The notes under the pieces were generated by a model that saw nothing but the letters and a program-made list of their open reading frames with translations, did no database searches and had not been told where the DNA came from. A DNA stretch of 64,000 nucleotides from contig CAVWLF010000010.1 in the NCBI GenBank assembly GCA_963755815.1, positions 248,001 to 312,000 of the forward strand, given 5' to 3'. Shown here piece after piece: positions 42,701 to 50,444 of this stretch (positions are counted from its first letter, which is position 1; each line of letters starts with the position of its first letter). The translations under genes were made by a program, and so were the position numbers. The stretch comes from Palsa-506 sp963755815 (GTDB taxonomy: Bacteria; Actinomycetota; Actinomycetes; Streptosporangiales; Streptosporangiaceae).

Positions 42701-42795
42701 GCCGTCTATCTGCTCCCGTCGGCCCCCACAGCGACAGGTTCGACGGGACAGAGGCGGCGATGGCCGTTTTGATACACGCCATCGCCAGCTACTTG

Positions 42796-42838
42796 ATTCC
42801 GGTGACCCAATTCCGGTGACCCGATTCCGGTGATTCAG
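42796..42838. repeat. Three tandem 14-15 bp repeats after the CHAT stop
   Basis: ATTCCGGTGACCC(A/G) occurs at 42796 and 42810, and a third copy ends in GATTCAG. The array is just past the CHAT stop codon at 42848 (leftward gene). Its role is unknown; it may be slippage in non-coding DNA. Confidence 0.6.
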
Positions 42839-42847
42839 CGTCCGGGC

Positions 42848-43576
42848 TCAGCCGGCGCCGAGTGCGAGGAACGACATCCCCGTGGCCAGCTGGACCGGAT
42901 CATCGCCGGCGTCGGCGCGGGCATCGCGGAGCGCCTCGCTCAGCGTGCCGCCGTCTCGCAGCCGGTGGTGCAGCCTGATCATCAGGCCGGCTGCTTCCTT
43001 ATCGTTGACCGGCGTCACGCTGGCGATGATCCCCGCAGTGCCCAGCGGCACCAGCGTGCTGGCCAGGCCGAGCAGTTCGTCGGCACCGGCCGGAGCGAGC
43101 AAGCCGGAATCGCAGCAGGGCAGGATCAGGCGATAGGGCGCTCGCCGCAGCCGCTCGAAGTCATGCACGGTCAGCGGCCCGTCGTCCATCCGCAGTGACG
43201 AGAAGAGCGGGCTGTCGGAGCGGAAGGTCCCGTGCGCGGCAATGTGCACTAGCCATGCGCCATCGATCGCGTCGAGTACGCGGGCGGCGGTCGCGGTGCC
43301 GTCGCCCAGCACGGTGCTGCCTGCGGACTCAGCGGCCAGCGCGGGCACTTCGCTGGACCCGGTACCCAGCCCGGGACCGCGGACGAGGACTAGCTCGCGG
43401 CGATCCGGCGGAACGGCCGCGCGCGCATGCAGCCAGGCACGCGCGGATGGAGCCACGCTCAGCACGCGATCACGCAGCGACGGGAGCAGCGCCCACGGGA
43501 CGGCGTGCAGCCGGCCGGGCGGGATGACGATGACCGGGCCGTCGCCGAGATGCCGGGCCGCCGCGCCCAGCAGCAC
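42848..43576 (-). CDS. CHAT (caspase-like) protease domain, C-terminal part of a split gene
   Basis: The 242-residue reading frame holds the CHAT domain of a caspase-like cysteine peptidase. The dyad His is in LVHIAAHGTFRS (His115 here) and the Cys in RLILPCCDSGLL (Cys154 or Cys155), both in the right order and spacing. The upstream strand IVIPPGRLHAVPWALLPSL is also typical. The frame begins at a GTG but continues upstream as SRLQD, in step with the TPR part, if one C is removed from GGG at 43588-43590. One 879-residue protein would then run from 45488 to 42848. CHAT proteases act in bacterial proteolytic signalling and immunity. Confidence 0.8.
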   Translation of the reverse strand: MLLGAAARHLGDGPVIVIPPGRLHAVPWALLPSLRDRVLSVAPSARAWLHARAAVPPDRRELVLVRGPGLGTGSSEVPALAAESAGSTVLGDGTATAARVLDAIDGAWLVHIAAHGTFRSDSPLFSSLRMDDGPLTVHDFERLRRAPYRLILPCCDSGLLAPAGADELLGLASTLVPLGTAGIIASVTPVNDKEAAGLMIRLHHRLRDGGTLSEALRDARADAGDDPVQLATGMSFLALGAG

Positions 43577-45488
43577 GTCCTGGAGCCGGGCTCCCGGTCT
43601 GCTCCAGGACGGCCAGCGCCTTCTCCGGCTGGCTGCCCGGATGGCAGTGCGCTAGCCGGCTCAGCCCGAAACGGGCGTAGTCAATCTCCCGGGCGGCATC
43701 TGCCAGGCGGCCCGCGGTGAAATGCCGGACCCGGCCGCCGGCGCAGACGAGCAGGTGCAGGTCTCCGTCGATTTCGACGATCTGGACCAGCCGTGCCGGG
43801 CCGAGCTCCGAAAGCAGCTGCGTAACGCTGAAATCCCAGTTGCCCGGCTGGCCGCGGCCCCGCGTTCGCATGGCCCGGGCGCGGATGGCCGCCTCCAGGC
43901 GCAGCTGCTCGCGAGCCAGCCTGGCCGTCGGCTGCCCGCGGGCCCGGGCCAGGTCAAGGCGGCAGGCGACGTCCCGGACGGCGGTCAGGTCCGCCTGGAG
44001 CTCGCGATCATCCACTGGCCGGACCGGCGGCACCGCCAGCGCGGTCGCCCGGCCGCGCTCACTCCACTGCAGCAGCATTCTCGGCTGGCCGGCCCGCAGC
44101 GCGTGCCGCTGCGCCAGCGCGGCGAATTCAGCTCCCTGCATGGTGGCCCGGGCGCGCAGCTCGGTGGCTCCCAGGGTCAGCATGTGCTGATCGACAACGT
44201 CAAACCCGCGCCGGCAGGCGCCGAGCATGCGCCGGGAGTCAGCCGCCGCCTCCGCGCGCAGCCCTTCCGCCAGCCACCCGTCGGCGCGCGCCGACGCGGG
44301 CCCCCGGCGCATCCGGCTTCGCGCCGCGGCCGCCAGGTGCCGCTGCGCGTCCTGGGCGCGGCCGAGCGCCAGCGCGAGGCGCCCGGCCAGCAAGAGCGCC
44401 CGCGGCGCATCGCCGGAGCCGAGTGCCTGCAGGCTCGATGCGGTCCGCTCGGCCTGATGCAGCAGGCCCACGGATACCTGGCCGGCCGCATAGCGGGCCT
44501 GCAGCAGCGCGAAGGAGGCGTGCGCGTACCACCATGGCCGCCGCTGAGCCTGGAACAGGCGGCGGGCGGCCTCGGCCCGCAGCAGCGCTGTCTCCGGGTC
44601 CGCGCAGGCCAGCGCGGCCCGGGCGGCGATCAGCAGCAGCTCGGCCACCTTCGTCGCCTGGCCGCGGCTCCGCTGCAGATCACGCACCGCCGTATCGGCG
44701 TCCCTGAGCGCGTCCCCGGGCAGGCCGGCCGCCAGCAGCACGGCGCACCGGTCGAGGCTCAGATCCGGTACCGGAACGGCTATCCGCCGGTACTGGCGAG
44801 CGGCCTGGTCGAGGTGCGAGAGCGCGGCCGGCAGATCACCGGAGCGGAAGGCGGCCAGGCCCAGGTTGTGCAGCGCATAGGCCCGCTCCAGCTCCTGGCT
44901 GGTCGCGGCGAACAAGACCGCGGCGGCGGCGAAGTCGGCGCCGGCCCGCGCGGTGCCATTCATGGCGAGATGAACCATCCCGCGCACGGTCAGCGCCCGC
45001 GCTTCCCAGATCGTGTCGCCCGCGCCATGCAGGATCGGAACCGCACGGCGCAGGTCCTCCAGCGCCAGCCGGTGCTGCCCGACCGTCCACAGCGCAATGC
45101 CGCGCCGTTCCAGTACCCGGCCCGCGGCCGGCCCGGCCGCTTGCGATGCCGCCTTGTTCAGCGCCGTCATCCCGGAGGTGGTCCGGCCGGCGTAGACCAG
45201 GGCGACCCCGAGCGTGGCGAGCACGTCAGCCTCGCGGTCATGCGAGCCGGTCAGCCGCGCGAGGCGCAAGGCCTCGCGCAGCTCGCGGATCCCCGCACTC
45301 ACGTCGCCGAATTCACGCAGCACGATGCCGACGGCCTGGCGCGCCACCGACGCGTCATACGGTCCGGGATCCTTCGCGAGCACCGCCCGGGCACTGGCGA
45401 GGGCATCGCCCGGCCGGGCAAGGGCAAGAGTCAGCAGGTCAATCGTCCCGCCATGAGCTGGGGGATCTTGGCCGGGTTCCCTCGCCAT
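43470..45488 (-). CDS. TPR-repeat N-terminal part of the CHAT protein
   Basis: The frame codes for about 630 residues that belong to the CHAT protein and a further 40 out-of-frame residues after the shift near 43590. Repeated helical pairs of 34-40 residues (for example REALRLARLTGSHDREADVLATLGVAL and ERAYALHNLGLAAFRSGDLPAALSHLDQAARQYRR) are TPR units, followed by helical and sheet segments that lead to the CHAT domain. TPR arrays in CHAT proteins bind the trigger or substrate. The gene begins with ATG at 45488 and is divergent from a subtilase gene across 139 bp. Its natural C-terminus is the adjacent CHAT frame. Confidence 0.78.
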   Translation of the reverse strand: MAREPGQDPPAHGGTIDLLTLALARPGDALASARAVLAKDPGPYDASVARQAVGIVLREFGDVSAGIRELREALRLARLTGSHDREADVLATLGVALVYAGRTTSGMTALNKAASQAAGPAAGRVLERRGIALWTVGQHRLALEDLRRAVPILHGAGDTIWEARALTVRGMVHLAMNGTARAGADFAAAAVLFAATSQELERAYALHNLGLAAFRSGDLPAALSHLDQAARQYRRIAVPVPDLSLDRCAVLLAAGLPGDALRDADTAVRDLQRSRGQATKVAELLLIAARAALACADPETALLRAEAARRLFQAQRRPWWYAHASFALLQARYAAGQVSVGLLHQAERTASSLQALGSGDAPRALLLAGRLALALGRAQDAQRHLAAAARSRMRRGPASARADGWLAEGLRAEAAADSRRMLGACRRGFDVVDQHMLTLGATELRARATMQGAEFAALAQRHALRAGQPRMLLQWSERGRATALAVPPVRPVDDRELQADLTAVRDVACRLDLARARGQPTARLAREQLRLEAAIRARAMRTRGRGQPGNWDFSVTQLLSELGPARLVQIVEIDGDLHLLVCAGGRVRHFTAGRLADAAREIDYARFGLSRLAHCHPGSQPEKALAVLEQTGSPAPGRAAGRGGPASRRRPGHRHPARPAARRPVGAAPVAA

Positions 45489-45503
45489 GGAATGATGCTA
45501 GGT

Positions 45504-45515
45504 CTGGGCGCCCAG
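45504..45515. promoter_or_regulatory. 12-bp perfect palindrome in the CHAT/subtilase promoter region
   Basis: CTGGGCGCCCAG is a perfect 12-bp palindrome 15 bp upstream of the TPR-CHAT start and about 112 bp upstream of the subtilase start. Its position suggests an operator for the divergent pair, but no promoter hexamers can be assigned with confidence. Confidence 0.35.
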
Positions 45516-45627
45516 GTCGTCTAATGCCACACTGGGGTAGGCCAGACCCGAGCGTCACGTCTGCGACCCCGAGACGGGCGGCGCCATTGACCTCACCTGA
45601 CCGTTCCCCGGCAAAGAAGAGGTACCG

Positions 45628-46989
45628 ATGAGCCCCGTGCGCAGGAAGCCCGTACCGCCGTTAACCACGGTTGAGATTCAGCTGGAGCTCATCCGCTGCG
45701 CGTTCCGCGAGGAAGGCATCACGATTGGCGTCGAGCCCACCCGCGATGGTGGTCTCGATTTCGTCTACCAGGCCGGAGTGATCCTGGTCCGGGACGCGTA
45801 CCTGCGCCAGGTCACCGAGGTGGTGGGCGGGGGAGCGACGCTCGACGGGCTGGTGGACGGCGTGACGCTCTACTCACTCGCGAAGGCGAAGATCCGCGAC
45901 GTCCTGCCGGCGCTCACCGCGATCGACGCCCGTCTCGGCGTGGGCGTCGCCACGCCGAACCACATCCTGTCGATCTGCCCGGTGTCGCCCTGCCCGGCGA
46001 CCGAGCCGGAGTACCTGCCGGGCGACGAGCTGCCCGACCCTGGCGTGTGCGACGCCGGCGGCTACGGGGTCTTCATCTACGCGCCCGATACCGGCCTGCT
46101 GGCCGGTGCGGACGATCATCCGTGGCTGGCCGGCGTCACCGGCGACCCGGATCCGCTCGTCGACGTCGGCGGCACCATGGAGATCCGTGAGTACACCAGT
46201 CACGGCACCTTCATCGCCGGCGTCGCCCGCTGCATGGCACCGGGCTCGGCCGTGCATGTTCCCAGTGACTTCAACGTGGCGGGCGCGCTCTCCGAGGACA
46301 AGCTGGTCAAGCGGCTGGACGAGGCGCTCGGCCTCGGCCCGGACATCATCAGCCTGTCGGCCGGAGGGACCACCAGGAAAGATCTCCCGCTGCTGAGCTT
46401 CGAGGGCTTCTGGTCGCGGTACCGCCAGTACTCCGGCACGGTAATGGTCGCCGCGGCCGGGAACAATGGCACCCGGCGGCCATTCTGGCCTGCGGCTTTC
46501 CCGGGGGTCGTCGGGGTCGGCGCGCTCGCGGCCAACCGCCGCAGCCGGGCGAATTACAGTGACTACGGTCCCTGGGTCGATGTTTATGCGCCCGGGACCG
46601 ATCTTGTCAACGCGTATGCCACCGGAACCTACAAATACCGCGAGCCGCCGCGTATAGGTGAGGAACTCCAGTTCCACGGCATGGCGCGGTGGAGCGGCAC
46701 GTCATTCTCGACGCCGCTAGTAGCAGGCCTGATCGCCGCCCGGGTATCCCGGACCGGCGAAAACGCCCGGATGGCCGCCGATGCCCTGCTGACCCTGGCG
46801 CGCGCTCAGCCGCTGCCCGGTGTCGGGCCGGTGCTATGGCCATGCCAGAGCGGGGGCGACCGCTGCGATCAGGCCGGCTGCGGCTGCGATCAGGCCGGTT
46901 GCGGCTGCGATCAGGCCGGTTGCGGCTGTGGTAAGGCCGGCTGCGGCGGCCCGGACTGCGGCGGCGCTCATCGCGGCAGGCGGTGCTGA
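45628..46989 (+). CDS. Subtilisin-family (S8) serine peptidase with Cys-repeat tail
   Basis: This 453-residue protein has no signal peptide, so it is probably cytoplasmic. Residues 1-145 form an unfamiliar N-terminal domain. The S8 catalytic triad is complete: Asp154 (YAPDTGLL), His192 (TSHGTFIAG) and Ser359 (WSGTSFSTPLVAG), with oxyanion-hole Asn279/280 in AAAGNNG. The last 45 residues contain four copies of the unit CDQAGCG (or CGKAGCG) and end in Cys. The gene is divergent from the TPR-CHAT gene and is followed 36 bp later by a sigma factor gene. I infer that this protease is part of the same signalling module. Confidence 0.9.
   Translation: MSPVRRKPVPPLTTVEIQLELIRCAFREEGITIGVEPTRDGGLDFVYQAGVILVRDAYLRQVTEVVGGGATLDGLVDGVTLYSLAKAKIRDVLPALTAIDARLGVGVATPNHILSICPVSPCPATEPEYLPGDELPDPGVCDAGGYGVFIYAPDTGLLAGADDHPWLAGVTGDPDPLVDVGGTMEIREYTSHGTFIAGVARCMAPGSAVHVPSDFNVAGALSEDKLVKRLDEALGLGPDIISLSAGGTTRKDLPLLSFEGFWSRYRQYSGTVMVAAAGNNGTRRPFWPAAFPGVVGVGALAANRRSRANYSDYGPWVDVYAPGTDLVNAYATGTYKYREPPRIGEELQFHGMARWSGTSFSTPLVAGLIAARVSRTGENARMAADALLTLARAQPLPGVGPVLWPCQSGGDRCDQAGCGCDQAGCGCDQAGCGCGKAGCGGPDCGGAHRGRRC
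46864..46947. repeat. Four 21-bp tandem repeats in the subtilase gene
   Basis: TGCGATCAGGCCGGCTGCGGC and three near copies follow each other in frame, starting at 46864, 46885, 46906 and 46927. They encode the heptad CDQAGCG, changed to CGKAGCG in the last copy. Copies differ at only a few bases, which suggests recent expansion by slippage under coding constraint. Confidence 0.85.
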
Positions 46990-47025
46990 CGTTGCTGGCC
47001 AGGCGCTGGCGAAGAAGACGGTGCC

Positions 47026-47631
47026 GTGGCGGATACTGACGCCGGCGACCTGGTGCGGGCCGCGATCCGCGGCGACCAGGCGAGCTGGGATGCGCTCGTG
47101 CTGCGTTACAGCGGGCTGGTCTGGTCGGTGACGCGCGGGTACCGCCTCGGCCCGGCCGACGCGGCCGACGTGTTCCAGACCACCTGGCTTCGCCTGGCCG
47201 AGCATCTGGGCCGGATCGACAACCCCGCCCAGGTCGGCGCGTGGCTGGCCACCACGGCCAGGCACGAGGCGCTGAGAATCGCGCGCAGTGCCAGCCGGGT
47301 GATCCCCTCCGATGAGGCAACCCTGGTCGCGCTCGGCCAGGTCGATCACTACTCGCCGGAGCAGGCGGCGCTCGACGCGGAACAGGAACGGCTCAACTCC
47401 GACCGGGCCGTGCGGCTGTGGCGCGCCTTCGGCGAGCTGCCGGCGCGCTGCCGGGAGCTGCTCCGGATCCTGATCGCCTCGCCGCCGCCGAGTTACGCTG
47501 AGGTCGCGGCGGCGGTGGGCATTCCGGTCGGCAGCATCGGCCCGACCCGGGCCCGCTGCCTGCGAAGACTGCGCGAGCGGCTGGCGGGCGAGGTATCAGA
47601 TGCCGCCACTGTCGCTCATGATAGGGAGTGA
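47026..47631 (+). CDS. Sigma-70 family (ECF-like) RNA polymerase sigma factor
   Basis: The 201-residue protein has ECF architecture. Region 2 includes WDALVLRYSGLVWSVTRGYRLGPADAADVFQTTWLRLAEHL. Region 4 shows LPARCRELLRILIASPPPSYAEVAAAVGIPVGSIGPTRARCLRRLRERL, a helix-turn-helix for the -35 element. The start is GTG, 36 bp after the subtilase stop, and a small beta-rich gene follows 12 bp later. No classic zinc anti-sigma domain is adjacent, so activation might depend on the proteases encoded beside it. That link is an inference. Confidence 0.88.
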   Translation: MADTDAGDLVRAAIRGDQASWDALVLRYSGLVWSVTRGYRLGPADAADVFQTTWLRLAEHLGRIDNPAQVGAWLATTARHEALRIARSASRVIPSDEATLVALGQVDHYSPEQAALDAEQERLNSDRAVRLWRAFGELPARCRELLRILIASPPPSYAEVAAAVGIPVGSIGPTRARCLRRLRERLAGEVSDAATVAHDRE

Positions 47632-47643
47632 GTAACGACAGGA

Positions 47644-48120
47644 GTGACCGTGCCCGGTGACCGCGACGAGCCTGAGCTCGAGGAAGAACTCCGGCAAGCC
47701 GCCGCGCGCTTTGATCCCGTGCCGCCCGGGCTGCTGCAGGCGGCGGCCAGCGCCTTCAGCTGGCGCACCATCGACGCCGAGCTCGCCGAGCTCACCTTTG
47801 ACTCACTGGTCGATCAGGACGAACTCGCGCTCGTCCGCGGGCCGGCCGAACGGCGGCTGCTCTCCTTCCAGGCCGGCGGACTGGCCATCGACCTGGAAGT
47901 CACCAGCGCCAGCTCCTCCCGTGACCTCGTCGGCCAGCTGGCCCCGCCGCAGCAGGCCAGCGTCGAGATCCGGTCCGGAACCGGCGTCATCGTCAGCGAG
48001 GCCGATGAGCTTGGCCGGTTCCGCGCCGGGCCGGTGCCGGCCGGCCCGATGAGCCTGCGCTGCCGCCCGGCATCGAGCGGGCCCGGGCCGGTGGTCGTTA
48101 CCGACTGGGTGCCGATCTGA
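47644..48120 (+). CDS. Small beta-rich protein of the sigma/CHAT module
   Basis: The 158-residue protein has an acidic helical N-terminus (ELEEELRQAAARFDPVPPGLLQAAASAFSWRTIDAELAELTFDS) and a C-terminal region of beta strands (RLLSFQAGGLAIDLEV, ASVEIRSGTGVIVSEAD, LGRFRAGPVPAGPMSLRC), which resembles a transthyretin-like or carboxypeptidase-regulatory-like fold. It starts with GTG 12 bp after the sigma factor and ends 23 bp inside the convergent C26 hydrolase gene. The position suggests it regulates the sigma factor, acting like an anti-sigma. The family is unnamed to me. Confidence 0.6.
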   Translation: MTVPGDRDEPELEEELRQAAARFDPVPPGLLQAAASAFSWRTIDAELAELTFDSLVDQDELALVRGPAERRLLSFQAGGLAIDLEVTSASSSRDLVGQLAPPQQASVEIRSGTGVIVSEADELGRFRAGPVPAGPMSLRCRPASSGPGPVVVTDWVPI

Positions 48121-48892
48121 TTGGTGCCGAGCTGCCTGGCGCCGAGCTGACTGGCACCGTTCCCCTCGCGCCGATGGACTCCCGCACGGCGGCGGCGAGC
48201 TGCCCGAAGAGGACGGCGCTGACGTGCGCCGGGCCGAGCATCTCGGGATGCCATTGCACGGCGACCAGGAACCGGGCGCCGTCGCACTCGACCGCCTCGA
48301 TGACGCCGTCCGGCGCGCGGCCGGCCACCCGCAGCCCGGGCGCCAGGCGGCTGATGGCCTGATGGTGCAGGGAGTTAACGCCGATCTCGGCGCCGAGCAG
48401 CCGGTGCAGCAGCGATCCTGGCTCCAGCCGGACCGGATGAGCGGGCCCGTCCCAGGTCTCCAGCGCCAGGTGCCCGGGGCGGGGCGGATCGGCGGTCGGC
48501 AGGTCCTGGATGAGCGTGCCGCCCAGCGCGACGTTGACCAGCTGGATGCCGCGGCAGACCGCCAGCACCGGGACGTCCTGCTGGCGCGCGAGCCGGACGA
48601 GCGCGATCTCGACCTGGTCACGCTGGGTGTCCACGTCTTCGGTCGGCGGCTGGCGGGCAGCGGCGTACCGAGCGGGATCGACGTCGCCGCCGCCGGTCAG
48701 CACCAGGCCGTCGACGCGGTCGAGCAGGCCCGCGACGTCACCGGGATCGCTGTCGACCGGAATCAGCAGCGGGGCCAGCCCGGCGGCCCGGAGCGCCTGC
48801 AGGTAGTTCTCCGGCGCGGTCTGATACCGGAAATCCGACGGCGGCTGGCGCAGCACGGTGGCCCACGCGGTGACGCCGACGACCGGCCTCAC
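48098..48892 (-). CDS. Class I glutamine amidotransferase-like hydrolase (C26, gamma-Glu-amine hydrolase-like)
   Basis: This 264-residue protein is a C26-type class I glutamine amidotransferase domain related to PuuD, which cleaves gamma-glutamyl-GABA. The nucleophile Cys lies in VLAVCRGIQLVNVALGG and the His-Glu pair in LVAVQWHPEMLG; the Gly-rich LVLTGGGDVDP is the oxyanion region. It starts with GTG, overlapping the flavin reductase stop by 4 bp, and is the last gene of a leftward operon. With a gamma-glutamyl ligase-like gene at 54971-56386, the pair could glutamylate and deglutamylate an amine. Confidence 0.88.
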   Translation of the reverse strand: MRPVVGVTAWATVLRQPPSDFRYQTAPENYLQALRAAGLAPLLIPVDSDPGDVAGLLDRVDGLVLTGGGDVDPARYAAARQPPTEDVDTQRDQVEIALVRLARQQDVPVLAVCRGIQLVNVALGGTLIQDLPTADPPRPGHLALETWDGPAHPVRLEPGSLLHRLLGAEIGVNSLHHQAISRLAPGLRVAGRAPDGVIEAVECDGARFLVAVQWHPEMLGPAHVSAVLFGQLAAAVRESIGARGTVPVSSAPGSSAPIRSAPSR

Positions 48893-49419
48893 GGCCCGGC
48901 CCGCGCGGTGACGCCGGTCACCGGGCTCCTCCGGTCGAGCATCCGGTAGTGGCCGCCGTAGAACAGCAGCGGCTCGCCGCCATTACCGCCGAGCTCGACG
49001 ACGCTGCCCACCACGATGACGTGATCGCCGCCGGGATAGATGGCGGTCATGTCACAGCACAGCCAGGCCAGCGTCCCGTCCAGGATCGGCACGCCCGCCT
49101 GCTCGGTATAGGCGCACGCGGCGAACTTCTCCGCCTCGGCCTGCTTGCCGGCGAAGATCCGGCTGACCGGTTCCTGGTCACTGGCCAGCACGTTAACCGC
49201 GAACCGGCGGGATGCCCGCAGCGCGGTGAGGGTGCGCGACCGCAGGTCGAAGCCCACCATCATCAGCATCGGGTCCAGCGAGAGCGAGGCGACCGCGTTG
49301 GCCGTCATGCCGGCCGGGCCGTCGGCTCCGGTGCTGGTGACCACGGTGACGCCGGTCGCGAAGGTGGCCATCAGCGACCGGAAGCTGGACCGATCCGGGG
49401 CGGCGGCGCAGCGGCTCAT
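48889..49419 (-). CDS. Flavin reductase domain protein
   Basis: From the ATG at 49419 the protein has 176 residues and matches the short-chain flavin reductase family, which supplies reduced FMN or FAD to two-component monooxygenases. It carries FRSLMATFATGVTVVTS, GMTANAVASLSLDPMLMMVGFD and the glycine-rich C-terminal ggDHVIVVGSV-type segment. The start overlaps the upstream esterase stop by 4 bp (ATGA), and its own stop overlaps the C26 hydrolase start. It is a good partner for the luciferase-like monooxygenase at 58029-59126. Confidence 0.87.
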   Translation of the reverse strand: MSRCAAAPDRSSFRSLMATFATGVTVVTSTGADGPAGMTANAVASLSLDPMLMMVGFDLRSRTLTALRASRRFAVNVLASDQEPVSRIFAGKQAEAEKFAACAYTEQAGVPILDGTLAWLCCDMTAIYPGGDHVIVVGSVVELGGNGGEPLLFYGGHYRMLDRRSPVTGVTARAGP

Positions 49420-50387
49420 CGGGTTCTCGCGGCGTGCAGGCTCGTCCGCAGGACCGCGGCCAGCTCGGCGATGCCGTCCCGGGCGGCGTCCAGCCACTGA
49501 GTGCAGAGCAGGAAGCCGTGCACCATCTCCTCGCGCCGCCGGACCTGCACCGGCACGCCGGCCTCGCCGAGCCGCTCGGCGTACGCCGCCCCTTCGTCCC
49601 GGAGCACGTCGCGGCCCGCCAGCAGCAGGTACGCGGGCGGCAGCCCGGCCAGGCTGGTGGCCAGGGCGGGCGCGGCGAGCGGGCCGGGCGCCGCGCCGTC
49701 CAGGTAGAGCGACCAGTAAGACTCCATCTCGGCGCGGGACAGGAACGGGTCGTCCGCGTTCTGCGCGTAGGACGCGGTGCTCATCGACGGGTCGAGGGCC
49801 GGGTAGGCCAGGGCCTGCAGCGCCAGCGGCGGGCCGGCCAGGTCGCGCGCGGCCGCGGCGACGCCGGCCGCCAGCGACGCGCCGGAGCTGTCGCCGGCCA
49901 CCGCCAGGCGTGATCCGTCCGCGCCGAGGTCCGCGGCGTGCGCGGCGACCCAGCGGGTGGCGGCCAGGCAGTCATCAAGACCCGCCGGAAACGGATGCTC
50001 CGGCGCCAGCCGGTAGTCCACCGCGACCAGCACGGCGCCGGACTGCCGGGCCAGCTCCCGGCAGAGGCGGTCGTGCGAGTCCAGGCCGCCGAGCACCCAG
50101 CCGCCGCCGTGGAAGTACGTGACGACGGGCGGCGCGGCGGGCCCGGCCGCGTCGGCGCCGGCTTCCCGGCCCGGGTCCGGCCGGTAGACGCGCAGCGGCA
50201 GGGCGTCCCCGGCCGGGCCGGCGATGGTCAGGTCCTCCCCGGCGGGACCGGTGGCCGGGCCGGCCAGCCACTGGGCCAGCTCGGTGAAATTACGCAGGCC
50301 CTCCGGCCGCGGCAGGGACATGCTGGACGGGCGGCCGGCCTCGATCAGCAAGGCCAGCAGCGCGTCGAGTTGCTGCCGGTCCCTCAT
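49416..50387 (-). CDS. Alpha/beta hydrolase (HSL/fold-3 esterase)
   Basis: The 323-residue protein is an alpha/beta hydrolase of the hormone-sensitive lipase type. The oxyanion-hole motif HGGGWVLGG and the nucleophile elbow AGDSSGASLA (Ser in G-D-S-S-G) are clear. The catalytic Asp is near LLLAGRDVLRDEG and the His near EMVHGFLL. It is the first gene of the leftward operon with flavin reductase and C26 hydrolase, and the operator-like GGACCTTTGGCCT lies 13 bp upstream of its ATG. It would cleave an ester or amide bond in the proposed pathway. Confidence 0.87.
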   Translation of the reverse strand: MRDRQQLDALLALLIEAGRPSSMSLPRPEGLRNFTELAQWLAGPATGPAGEDLTIAGPAGDALPLRVYRPDPGREAGADAAGPAAPPVVTYFHGGGWVLGGLDSHDRLCRELARQSGAVLVAVDYRLAPEHPFPAGLDDCLAATRWVAAHAADLGADGSRLAVAGDSSGASLAAGVAAAARDLAGPPLALQALAYPALDPSMSTASYAQNADDPFLSRAEMESYWSLYLDGAAPGPLAAPALATSLAGLPPAYLLLAGRDVLRDEGAAYAERLGEAGVPVQVRRREEMVHGFLLCTQWLDAARDGIAELAAVLRTSLHAARTR

Positions 50388-50399
50388 GGTTCGATTGTC

Positions 50400-50412
50400 G
50401 GACCTTTGGCCT
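50400..50412. promoter_or_regulatory. Operator A: GGACCTTTGGCCT upstream of the esterase operon
   Basis: This 13-bp element differs from the palindrome GGACC-TTT-GGTCC at two positions. It lies 13-25 bp before the esterase start codon on the leftward strand. Its core TTTGG with flanking GACC/GGCC is shared with three other promoters in the window. A good -10 box is not visible here, unlike at sites B, C and D. Confidence 0.65.
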
Positions 50413-50444
50413 ATGAGGTCAAGGACGAAGCCGGGCCGGTAACC

